The notes beneath the pieces were generated by a model, which saw only the letters and a program-made list of their open reading frames with translations, had not been told where the DNA came from and did not search any database. A stretch of 17,428 nucleotides of DNA from DASPJL01 sp035628645. Its GTDB lineage: Bacteria > Bacteroidota > Bacteroidia > Cytophagales > Cyclobacteriaceae. The stretch is taken from positions 1 to 17,428 of the forward strand of contig DASPJL010000027.1 of NCBI GenBank assembly GCA_035628645.1. The letters run 5' to 3'. This document shows positions 1-7,029 of the stretch, piece by piece; within the stretch, counting starts at the first letter, position 1, and every line of letters starts with the position of its first letter. A program made the position numbers and the translations under genes.

Positions 1-35
1 TCTGAGGAAACTCAAAACAAACTCAATATTCCACC

Positions 36-150
36 CATGAGCGCAAACCAGTGTCTATTGGAAAGATACCAGTATCTACTGCGGCGCCATTGGCTTAACT
101 TCCGGTTAGAAAGGGTTTGAGAAGAAAGGATTTATGTTATGGCTGTAATG
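36..150 (-). rRNA. Divergent or degenerate 5S rRNA-like sequence
   Basis: Read on the minus strand, this stretch carries the most conserved parts of bacterial 5S rRNA in the right order: CCCTTTCTAACCGGAAG where helix III and loop C are expected, then GTTAAGCC, GGCGCCG (loop A side) and GATACTGG (helix IV/V). A GCCAT/ATGGC pairing matches helix II. The fit is imperfect. The nearly invariant loop C CCGAAC reads CTAAC, the 5' part is several bases longer than usual, and I could not form a good terminal helix I. No 23S or 16S precedes it, because pruA lies on its upstream side. It may be a lineage-specific orphan 5S gene or a decaying copy. Both ends are estimates from alignment to the consensus. 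Confidence 0.4.
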
Positions 151-159
151 TAAGCTTAT

Positions 160-215
160 TTTAGGACAAGCAATTCTTTGTCCAGTCGCGGTGTATACGC
201 GGTTTAAAACCGGTC
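160..215. repeat. Cluster of short palindromes
   Basis: Three short dyads follow one another: GGACAA/TTGTCC (164-169 with 178-183), CGCG/CGCG around 187-201, and CGGTTT/AAACCG (200-205 with 207-212, one base apart). They lie just outside the 5' end of the 5S-like sequence, in DNA more GC-rich than its surroundings. They may be part of a structured transcript or a decayed repeat. A 67-codon minus-strand frame across them has no recognisable domain and I do not call it a gene. Confidence 0.35.
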
Positions 216-583
216 CATTCGCATCCTTCCTCCACAGTTCCTCCACACTCGCTCCAGTCTTGTCTCGGTTTTTCTGACACCAAATTATGAATAGATAATA
301 TTAAAAAGGCGGGCTTATTATAGGTTGCACAATATAGTGATTTTATAACTTCCTTAAAAGACATTTATCCTTTTTTTAGCAAAAGAGAGAAGCCTCCGTG
401 CAACTCTTTTATTCCCCCTTAACTCCGTGGTTAAATCTCACTATACAACAATTGATAATATTTTAATTATTTTACCGGCACGCTTAACATCATTTGTTTG
501 TTTTGAGTTAAACATCCTAAATATCGATCTTTATAGAAAGTTTATTATTTATTAATTGCCATAACACACATAATCCTAAATAA
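216..583. other. Intergenic region upstream of pruA, no gene seen
   Basis: No protein or tRNA gene is supported here. The segment at 380-440, read on the minus strand, has CACGGAG-type words (ACCACGGAG and GCACGGAGG) like those scattered in intergenic DNA of some bacterial genomes. The last 120 bases before pruA are very AT-rich and must hold its promoter, but I found no clear TAnnTTTG -7 box and no sigma-54 element. Confidence 0.5.
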
Positions 584-2212
584 ATGAATTACGGAATATT
601 TAATACGCCCATTCCAAAAAATGAACCGGTTTTAAATTATGCCCCCGGATCACCGGAAAGGGCTTCTTTAAAAAAGGCCCTCACCGAAGCAAAATCCAGA
701 CAGGAAGATATCCCTATGTATATAGGAAGCGACAAAGTAAAAACAGACAACAGGAAACCGCTTTCTCCTCCTCATGATCATAAACATATACTGGGGTATT
801 TTAACGAGGGAGATGAGGGCCATGTAGAGCAAGCGGTTAATGCTGCGCTGGGGGCAAAATATGCCTGGGAAAGAATGTCATGGGAACAGCGCGCAAGTAT
901 ATTTTTAAAAGCGGCGGATTTGATAGCCGGACCTTACCGGGCAAAATTAAATGCGGCTACCATGCTCGGTCAATCAAAAAATGCCTACCAGGCAGAAATT
1001 GACTCGGCGTGTGAAATAATAGATTTCCTGCGTTTCAATGTCTACTATATGACCCAGATTTATGCACAACAACCGGAATCTTCCCCGGGAGTGTGGAACC
1101 GCCTGGAATATCGTCCGCTTGAAGGATTTGTATTTGCCATAACGCCGTTTAACTTCACTGCAATTGCCGGAAATCTCCCTACAGCCCCTGCAATGATGGG
1201 AAATACAGTGGTTTGGAAACCAGCCCATACACAAATATTTAGCGCCAACGTATTGATGGAAGTATTCCTAGAAGCAGGGTTACCAGACGGGGTAATCAAT
1301 TTAATTTATGTAGATGGCCCCATGGCGGGAGATATTATCTTTAAGCATAAGGATTTCGCAGGAATCCACTTTACTGGCAGCACTAAAGTCTTTCAAAACA
1401 TCTGGAAAACCATCGGGGAGAACATTAGCATTTATAAATCATACCCTAGGATCGTTGGCGAAACAGGTGGAAAAGATTTTATCTTAGCGCACCATTCTGC
1501 AAATGTAAAAGCCTTAGCCACTGCAATAGTCCGCGGCGCTTTTGAATACCAGGGGCAGAAATGTTCTGCGGCTTCCAGGGCTTATATTCCTTTAAATTTA
1601 TGGGATGAATTACGAGAACTCATTGTCACCGATCTGAAAGAAATCAAGATGGGCGATGTGGAAGACTTTACAAACTTTATAAATGCGGTAATTGACGAAA
1701 AGTCTTTTGATAAAATTTCAGGATTTATTGAATCCGCGAAACGGGACGAGACGGTAGAAATAGTTGCCGGCGGCAACTACGATAAGTCCAAGGGATATTT
1801 TATCGAACCTACTATTCTACTAACAAAGGACCCGCTTTATGTGACTATGTGTGAAGAAATTTTCGGCCCTGTTCTAACGATATATCTATACAATCCTAAT
1901 AGATTTGATGAAACATTGGAGCTTGTAGACGCATCTGCCTATGCCCTTACCGGGGCTATTTTTGCCCAGGACCGTTATGCTATTGAGCATGTAACCAGAA
2001 AGCTTACCCATGCTGCCGGTAACTTTTATATAAACGACAAACCTACCGGCGCTGTAGTAGGACAACAACCTTTCGGAGGTGCCAGGGCTTCAGGTACCAA
2101 TGACAAAGCAGGCGCAGTCCTCAATCTATTGAGGTGGGTTTCTGCAAGAACGATAAAAGAAACCTTTGTTCCTCCTACAAGCTATAAATATCCTTTTTTA
2201 GAAAAGGAATAA
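584..2212 (+). CDS. pruA: L-glutamate gamma-semialdehyde dehydrogenase (1-pyrroline-5-carboxylate dehydrogenase)
   Basis: This 542-residue aldehyde dehydrogenase oxidises glutamate-5-semialdehyde (in equilibrium with pyrroline-5-carboxylate) to glutamate with NAD+, the second step of proline breakdown in the cytosol. It has the family's N-terminus (NEPVLNYAPGSPER), the ITPFNFTA cofactor segment, the FTGST loop, the general-base glutamate E293 in VGETGGK, and the catalytic cysteine C327 in GQKCSAAS. The C-terminus (QPFGGARASGTNDKAG) is also typical. The length matches stand-alone PruA enzymes; there is no fused proline dehydrogenase domain. The ATG fits the family start and follows an A-rich stretch without a Shine-Dalgarno, as is usual in Bacteroidota. 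No partner gene such as putA lies in the window, so it seems to be transcribed alone. Confidence 0.96.
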   Translation: MNYGIFNTPIPKNEPVLNYAPGSPERASLKKALTEAKSRQEDIPMYIGSDKVKTDNRKPLSPPHDHKHILGYFNEGDEGHVEQAVNAALGAKYAWERMSWEQRASIFLKAADLIAGPYRAKLNAATMLGQSKNAYQAEIDSACEIIDFLRFNVYYMTQIYAQQPESSPGVWNRLEYRPLEGFVFAITPFNFTAIAGNLPTAPAMMGNTVVWKPAHTQIFSANVLMEVFLEAGLPDGVINLIYVDGPMAGDIIFKHKDFAGIHFTGSTKVFQNIWKTIGENISIYKSYPRIVGETGGKDFILAHHSANVKALATAIVRGAFEYQGQKCSAASRAYIPLNLWDELRELIVTDLKEIKMGDVEDFTNFINAVIDEKSFDKISGFIESAKRDETVEIVAGGNYDKSKGYFIEPTILLTKDPLYVTMCEEIFGPVLTIYLYNPNRFDETLELVDASAYALTGAIFAQDRYAIEHVTRKLTHAAGNFYINDKPTGAVVGQQPFGGARASGTNDKAGAVLNLLRWVSARTIKETFVPPTSYKYPFLEKE

Positions 2213-2241
2213 GGAATAAGTATAAATCTTAGAAAACAGGT

Positions 2242-2384
2242 TGTCCAAAACGTCTTGCTAAATTCGTTTCAGCATCTGATTCGAACTTGCTTCAGCTTCC
2301 GTCATGCTGAATTTATTTCAGCATCTTTAGTATCTTGAAAGAGACTTAAAGATCGCTAAATAAATTCGGAAAGACTTTTGGACA
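2242..2384. repeat. Palindromic MITE-like or REP-like intergenic element
   Basis: The ends are near-perfect inverted repeats: TGTCCAAAACGTCTT at 2242-2256 and AAAGACTTTTGGACA at 2370-2384, which differ by one inserted base and the last position. Inside is a perfect 8-bp stem, ATGCTGAA/TTCAGCAT, with a 5-base loop (2304-2324). The word TTTCAGCATCT occurs twice, near 2267 and 2317. The GTCATGCTGAATTTATTTCAGC core resembles a motif commonly repeated between genes in Bacteroidota. There is no transposase, so any mobility would depend on one supplied elsewhere. It begins about 30 bases after the pruA stop and might also act in transcript ending. Confidence 0.55.
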
Positions 2385-2388
2385 CCTT

Positions 2389-2538
2389 CTATTTTTTTGG
2401 ATTTTGGTACGTTTTATACGTTTTCATCAATTCACTGCGAATGTGCATTGATATTTCATTGAATGAAAGTTTAACATCAGGATAAACTGTTCTAAATTTT
2501 GGTTTCAAATTGATTTCCAGTTGTAATGATGGTTTCAT
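2389..2538 (-). CDS. Possible small protein or gene remnant, 49 aa
   Basis: An ATG-started frame of 49 codons beginning MKPSLQLEINLKPK and ending MKTYKTYQNPKK. The residue mix looks protein-like: alternating hydrophobic residues, basic, no low-complexity run. The frame stays open about 19 codons upstream of the ATG, so it could be the tail of a decayed longer gene. I recognise no family, and there is no ribosome-binding site to support the start. It abuts the inverted-repeat element at 2242-2384. It could equally be a chance open frame. Confidence 0.25.
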   Translation of the reverse strand: MKPSLQLEINLKPKFRTVYPDVKLSFNEISMHIRSELMKTYKTYQNPKK

Positions 2539-2863
2539 AATGTTCCAGTTTAGTCTATCCTTATACTCAAAAAGACATTTCTTGTTTTATTCTTTACCTA
2601 GGTTAAATTGCATTTTTACAATATCATAAACCAACTTGTTTATTTTTATATAATTAATATAATTTTAGAAGGATAAAATAGAGGCATTCACTAAAGACCC
2701 TTGGGTAATAATGCTACCCTCTAATCGGTTTTTGAAATTGAACTCTATTTTTACAAAATAAGTTGATAAGCTATTCGTCTACCATCATTGAAAAGAATAA
2801 ATTGAAAGGAATTTGGAAGCGTACTCTTCCTACTCCCAACTTCCAACATTATAATACCAATCT
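2539..2863. other. AT-rich intergenic region with nested inverted repeats
   Basis: No gene is seen. A 9-bp inverted repeat, AAAATAGAG at 2675-2683 with CTCTATTTT at 2743-2751, encloses a smaller GGGTA/TACCC stem (2703-2707 with 2715-2719). Just before the ABC gene, 2813-2847 holds a TTGGAAG/CTTCCAA dyad whose GTTGGAAGTTGGGAG wording, on the minus strand, recurs after the ABC gene. A promoter for the ABC gene should lie here, but I cannot identify it. Confidence 0.45.
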
Positions 2864-4687
2864 ATGGCCCGTCCAAATTATAATAGTAATGGCTCTTCAA
2901 AGGAGGAAACTCCTAAACTCAAACTAACTAAGGAAAACATAAAAGAAAGTTTCTGGGTCTTTAAATATGTAGCTCCCTACAAATGGACCTTCACAGCAGG
3001 GCTTACTTTCATTGCCTTATCCAGCGCCACTACTATGGCTTTTCCTTTTTTTCTTAAAGAACTTATAGACAGTGCACATGAAATCAGCTTAGGAAATTCC
3101 GCTATTTCTCCTTCTATAATAGCATCGGTTATGATCGGAATACTTCTTATCCAGGTTATATTTTCATTTTCCAGGGTTTACCTTTTCACCAAAGTAGGGG
3201 AAAATGCATTGGCTGACTTAAGAAAAGACATTTATAAAAAGATGATCACGATGCCTATGGATTTCTTTTCAAACCGAAGGGTGGGTGAATTGTCCAGCCG
3301 AATAAGTTCTGATGTCTCTCAAATTCAGGATACAGTAACATCTGTCTTGGCAGAGCTTTTAAGAGGCACGCTTATTTTATTGATAGGAATTTCTTTAATC
3401 TTCTACCTCTCTCCCAAGCTTACTTTAATTATGCTTTCGGTTGTTCCGGTTATTGTGATCGTTGCTGTGATCTTTAGCAGAAAAATAAGGCAAGAATCAA
3501 AAAAGGCGCAGGACCAGCTTGCCGAGTCAGGCACCATTGTACAAGAGACTTTGCAGGGAATATCAAATGTAAAATCATTTTCTAATGAATGGTATGAGCT
3601 GGCCAGGTATGGCGAAAGCATTAATAAAGTAGTAAAGCTGGCCATATCGAATGGAAAGTATCGGGGAATTTTCGTCTCCCTCCTGCTCTTTTGTTTGTTC
3701 AGCACCATCGTTTTCGTGGTATGGTATAGTACAGGATTGATGCAACAAGGCATACTTTCCTTTGGTGACCTTACTGCCTTTGTGATTTGTACGGGTTTTG
3801 TCGGCGGCACCATGGCCGGATTTGCTGATCTATATAGTCAACTGCAAAAAACTCTTGGAGCTACACAAAGAATAAAAGATCTTTTGAAGGAACAACCTGA
3901 ACTGGTGGAAATCAAAGAAGAATCCATAAAAAGTGAATACCGGTTAAATGGACAGGTAGAGTTAAAAAACCTGGCCTTTAGTTATCCGGGAAGGAAAGAA
4001 ATTAAGGTTTTAAAAGACGTATCCATAAAAGCAGCGCCAGGCCAGCAAATTGCTATTGTTGGATCAAGCGGTGCCGGAAAGAGTACGCTTGCTGCTTTAT
4101 TATTAAGATTTTATGAACCGGACAATGGGGACATTCTATTTGATGAGAAAGCGGCTTCCTTTTTTCCAATAACACAACTAAGAAAACAAATGGCATTGGT
4201 ACCTCAGGATATTCTTTTATTTGGAGGGACAATTTTTGAAAACATAGCTTATGGAAAGCCGGGCGCTACCCAGGAAGAAGTTGAAGAAGCCGCTGCAAAA
4301 GCAAATGCGCACGAGTTCATTTCTAAATTTCCTGAAGGTTATAAAACAGTAGTAGGAGAAAGAGGAATGAAGCTTTCCGGGGGACAAAGACAACGAATAG
4401 CCATAGCCCGCGCGATCCTAAAGGACCCGGTCATTCTGATCTTGGATGAAGCTACCAGTTCTTTAGACTCTGCATCGGAATACCTTGTTCAGGAGGCCTT
4501 GGAAAATCTCATGAAAAACAGGACTTCCTTTGTTATAGCGCATAGACTTTCAACCATAAGAAACGCGGACAGAATTGTAGTTCTGGATGACGGAAAAGTG
4601 AGAGAAACAGGCACTCATGATGAATTGATAACAAGAGAAGAAGGTTTCTATAAGAATTTAAACAAGCTTCAGTTTGAGTTGAATTAA
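2864..4687 (+). CDS. ABC exporter half-transporter (MsbA/BmrA-like, ATP-binding and permease)
   Basis: At 607 residues this is a half-transporter that should work as a homodimer in the inner membrane, exporting lipids, drugs or peptides with ATP. After a short cytosolic N-terminus, the transmembrane domain runs from about residue 35 to 335 with six hydrophobic helices. The nucleotide-binding domain shows Walker A (GSSGAGKST, K406), the LSGGQ signature at 504-508, Walker B (ILILDEA, D528 with catalytic E529) and the H-loop histidine H560. All motifs are intact, so it should be active. The order permease then ATPase is that of MsbA-like exporters. The substrate cannot be read from sequence. It has no membrane-fusion partner or second half nearby, and similar GTTGGAAG-type repeats lie on both sides of it. 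Confidence 0.93.
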   Translation: MARPNYNSNGSSKEETPKLKLTKENIKESFWVFKYVAPYKWTFTAGLTFIALSSATTMAFPFFLKELIDSAHEISLGNSAISPSIIASVMIGILLIQVIFSFSRVYLFTKVGENALADLRKDIYKKMITMPMDFFSNRRVGELSSRISSDVSQIQDTVTSVLAELLRGTLILLIGISLIFYLSPKLTLIMLSVVPVIVIVAVIFSRKIRQESKKAQDQLAESGTIVQETLQGISNVKSFSNEWYELARYGESINKVVKLAISNGKYRGIFVSLLLFCLFSTIVFVVWYSTGLMQQGILSFGDLTAFVICTGFVGGTMAGFADLYSQLQKTLGATQRIKDLLKEQPELVEIKEESIKSEYRLNGQVELKNLAFSYPGRKEIKVLKDVSIKAAPGQQIAIVGSSGAGKSTLAALLLRFYEPDNGDILFDEKAASFFPITQLRKQMALVPQDILLFGGTIFENIAYGKPGATQEEVEEAAAKANAHEFISKFPEGYKTVVGERGMKLSGGQRQRIAIARAILKDPVILILDEATSSLDSASEYLVQEALENLMKNRTSFVIAHRLSTIRNADRIVVLDDGKVRETGTHDELITREEGFYKNLNKLQFELN

Positions 4688-4689
4688 AA

Positions 4690-4742
4690 AGTTGGAAGTG
4701 GGAAGATGGAAGCGGGATGTTTTTTTCCTCCCGCGCCCAACT
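4690..4742. repeat. Hairpin-forming repeat after the ABC transporter gene
   Basis: AGTTGG at 4690-4695 can pair with CCAACT at 4737-4742, and inside it GCGGGA (4712-4717) pairs with TCCCGC (4729-4734), giving an interrupted stem with a T-rich loop. The left arm, GTTGGAAGTGGGAAG, resembles the minus-strand wording just upstream of the ABC gene (2826-2847). The thymine run is in the loop rather than after the stem, so this is not a textbook terminator, though it may still help end the transcript. Confidence 0.4.
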
Positions 4743-4788
4743 CTCACAACTTCTCAATGACATTCTGTCACCTTATTTCAATTAATCC

Positions 4789-4796
4789 TATATTTG
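4789..4796 (+). promoter_or_regulatory. Probable miaB promoter, Bacteroidota -7 box TATATTTG
   Basis: TATATTTG fits the TAnnTTTG -7 consensus of the Bacteroidota primary sigma factor and ends 18 bases before the miaB ATG, so the leader would be very short. The -33 TTTG element is not clear; the nearest candidate is TTCTG about 21 bases upstream. Confidence 0.5.
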
Positions 4797-4814
4797 CAGT
4801 CAAGTTTTTGAATC

Positions 4815-6242
4815 ATGGAAAACATCATAAAAGACATAGATATCCTAACTCCCTCTGACACAGAAGTAAAAGAAACAGTAAAGGTTACAGAGGAAACTAA
4901 CACGGGAAATAAGAGAAAATTATACATTGAAAGCTACGGCTGCCAGATGAATTTTTCTGATAGCGAGATTGTCTCTGCTATCATGCACGAACAAGGCTTC
5001 GACACTACTTCAGAATTTGAAAACGCAGATGTCGTTTTTTTAAATACCTGTTCCATTCGTGAGAATGCCGAACAAAAAGTAAGGATGAGGCTTTCTCAGA
5101 TCAACATGGCAAAAAAGAAAAAGCCGGAGATGATGGTAGGTGTGCTTGGCTGTATGGCCGAAAGACTAAAGTCCAAGCTTCTGGAGGAGGAAAAAATAGT
5201 AGATATGGTAGTAGGTCCGGATGCCTACCGGGATTTACCCAACCTTATAAACGCAGTCGACGATGGAGGACGAGCAGTAAATGTTCTTCTTTCCAGGGAA
5301 GAAACCTATGCAGATATCAGTCCGGTAAGGTTGAATTCTAACGGCGTCACTTCATTTATTTCTATTATGAGGGGCTGCGACAATATGTGTTCTTTTTGTG
5401 TGGTTCCTTTTACAAGAGGAAGAGAAAGAAGCCGCGACCCTTTCAGCATAGTAAGGGAAGCACAGGATCTTTTTGAAAAAGGCTACAGGGAAGTGACATT
5501 ATTAGGGCAAAATGTGGACAGCTATAAATGGAAATCCGAAGACAAATCCCTCTCAGTAAATTTTGCTCAGCTTCTGGAAAAAGTTGCCCTTGTACATCCT
5601 GACCTCAGGGTAAGGTTTTCTACTTCTCATCCTAAAGACATCACGGATGAAGTGCTTCATACCATCAAAAAGTATGAAAACATCTGTAATTATATTCATC
5701 TGCCTGCTCAAAGCGGGAACAATAGGATATTGGATCTCATGAACAGAACATATACCAGGGAATGGTATATGAACAGAATAGATTCCATCAGAAAAATTAT
5801 TGGTGAAAGCTGCGGCATTTCAACAGATATGATCGCCGGATTTTGCAGCGAAACAGAAGAAGAGCATCAGGAAACTTTATCACTTATGGAATATGCTCAA
5901 TATGACTTTGCCTATATGTTTACTTATTCTGAAAGACCTGGAACTCCTGCAGCTAAAAAGCTTAAGGACGATGTAGCTGAAAGTGTAAAGAAAAGGAGGC
6001 TAAACGAAATTATTTCCCTTCAGCAAAAATTATCCTTCGAAAGAAATAAAAAGGACCTCAACAAAGTACATAGAGTACTTATCGAAGGGTTTTCAAGAAA
6101 ATCTGATCAAGATTATTTTGGAAGAAACAGCGAAAATAAGGTAGTAGTTTTTCCTAAGGAAAATTACCAAAAGGGGCAATATGTAAATGTACTGGTGAAG
6201 GAATGTACCATAGGCACTTTATTGGGTGTAGTAGTTGATTAA
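4815..6242 (+). CDS. miaB: tRNA-2-methylthio-N6-dimethylallyladenosine synthase
   Basis: MiaB is a radical-SAM enzyme that adds a methylthio group to i6A37 of tRNAs reading UNN codons, which stabilises codon pairing. The 475-residue protein has the N-terminal methylthiotransferase domain with the three auxiliary-cluster cysteines C43 (YGCQMNFSDSE), C79 (NTCSIRENA) and C113 (GCMAER). The radical-SAM motif is RGCDNMCSFC, with C188, C192 and C195 binding the SAM cluster. A C-terminal TRAM domain (about 405-475) binds tRNA. The sequence favours MiaB over the related RimO or MtaB, particularly the CxMN segment and VVPFTRGRERSR. A short N-terminal extension of about 30 residues precedes the domain. 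The ATG is placed by the nearby -7 box. The gene is a probable single transcription unit or the head of one. Confidence 0.96.
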   Translation: MENIIKDIDILTPSDTEVKETVKVTEETNTGNKRKLYIESYGCQMNFSDSEIVSAIMHEQGFDTTSEFENADVVFLNTCSIRENAEQKVRMRLSQINMAKKKKPEMMVGVLGCMAERLKSKLLEEEKIVDMVVGPDAYRDLPNLINAVDDGGRAVNVLLSREETYADISPVRLNSNGVTSFISIMRGCDNMCSFCVVPFTRGRERSRDPFSIVREAQDLFEKGYREVTLLGQNVDSYKWKSEDKSLSVNFAQLLEKVALVHPDLRVRFSTSHPKDITDEVLHTIKKYENICNYIHLPAQSGNNRILDLMNRTYTREWYMNRIDSIRKIIGESCGISTDMIAGFCSETEEEHQETLSLMEYAQYDFAYMFTYSERPGTPAAKKLKDDVAESVKKRRLNEIISLQQKLSFERNKKDLNKVHRVLIEGFSRKSDQDYFGRNSENKVVVFPKENYQKGQYVNVLVKECTIGTLLGVVVD

Positions 6243-6314
6243 CCCTCAATAGGAAGCGCTTCCGGCAAGTAAAAATCAGTTTTACTTTTTACAATATAAT
6301 CTTTCTTCCTCCAT

Positions 6315-6322
6315 TATAATTG
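6315..6322 (+). promoter_or_regulatory. Possible promoter -7 box (TATAATTG)
   Basis: TATAATTG differs from TAnnTTTG at one base and sits 17 bases before the next ATG, almost the same spacing as the box in front of miaB. No -33 element is evident, so this is a weak call. Confidence 0.3.
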
Positions 6323-6338
6323 GAATCGTATTTTCACC

Positions 6339-6887
6339 ATGAGAAAAAGAGCAAAACTTTCGATTTTCATATTCTTCCTATTGTCTGTATCGGACAATTT
6401 GTTCGGGCAAAAGGGCACCACTTTCCCATCGTTGACAGGAAAGACCTTAACCAATCAAACCGTTACAATACCAATCGATACCAAAAACAAGTTTACAATC
6501 CTTGCTATAGCGTATTCTCCAAAATCTGACAAAGATTTAAATGGATGGATACAACCCATTTATGAGACCTTTCTGGACAAAACAGTCCTATTCAGTTATG
6601 ATGTAAACATGTACTTTATCCCCATGATCGGAGGTATGAAACAAATGGCTGGAGAAAAAATAGAACAAAGACTAAAAGCAGGTATAGACAAAGAACTGCA
6701 CAACAATGTATTGGTGTATCAGGGAAGTGTGGCAGACTATAAAAACTCTCTGAATTTTGACGGCAAAGACAAACCTTATTTTTTCATTTTAGATACCAGC
6801 GGAAAAATCGTTTATGTCACTTCCGGGGAATATTCAGATAAGAAACTCGAAGAGATTGAAGACATTCTGTATGATGTGATGGAATAA
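6339..6887 (+). CDS. Exported thioredoxin-fold-like protein without cysteines
   Basis: A 182-residue protein with a likely signal peptide: basic RKRAK, a hydrophobic stretch at about residues 7-20, and probable cleavage after FGQ near residue 24. The mature part starts like redoxin/ATP10-type proteins (FPSLTGKTLTNQTVTIP). It continues through a strand (KFTILAIAYSP) and ends with PYFFILDTSGKIVYVTSGEY, which resembles the cis-Pro-containing second half of a thioredoxin fold. The protein has no cysteine at all, and the place of the CxxC motif reads SPKSDKD, so it cannot do thiol chemistry. A scaffold, chaperone-like or binding role outside the cytoplasm is a guess. It sits 96 bases after miaB and may have its own promoter. 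The fold call is from pattern only; the exact family is unknown to me. Confidence 0.65.
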   Translation: MRKRAKLSIFIFFLLSVSDNLFGQKGTTFPSLTGKTLTNQTVTIPIDTKNKFTILAIAYSPKSDKDLNGWIQPIYETFLDKTVLFSYDVNMYFIPMIGGMKQMAGEKIEQRLKAGIDKELHNNVLVYQGSVADYKNSLNFDGKDKPYFFILDTSGKIVYVTSGEYSDKKLEEIEDILYDVME

Positions 6888-6935
6888 GAAGAATGAGTGA
6901 ATGATAGAATGAGAGAGTGTGTGAATGTGGAGGTA
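6888..6935 (+). repeat. Low-complexity GAATGAGTGAATG-type repeat
   Basis: Right after the stop codon, GAATGAGTGAATG, GAATGAGAGAG and GTGTGAATG are imperfect repeats of a GAATGA unit. Intergenic runs of this kind are common in Bacteroidota. The rest of the gap, to the next gene, shows no stem or clear promoter. Confidence 0.4.
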
Positions 6936-7029
6936 AAAATTGAATCATCTTCAAATGATACTAAAGGCTCAATACTCACGACTAAAGACTAAATAAACTG
7001 AAACTTGAAAACCGGGAATAACGCGTAAA

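Noticed and set aside
161..364. A 67-codon minus-strand open frame ahead of the 5S-like sequence
   Set aside because: It covers the palindrome cluster, has odd Trp/Cys-rich composition and no recognisable domain. A faint likeness of KPRQDW to MazE-type antitoxin tails was too short to support a call.
480..505. CGGCACGC before pruA as a sigma-54 -24 element
   Set aside because: The matching GC ten bases downstream is missing, so it is not a -24/-12 pair.
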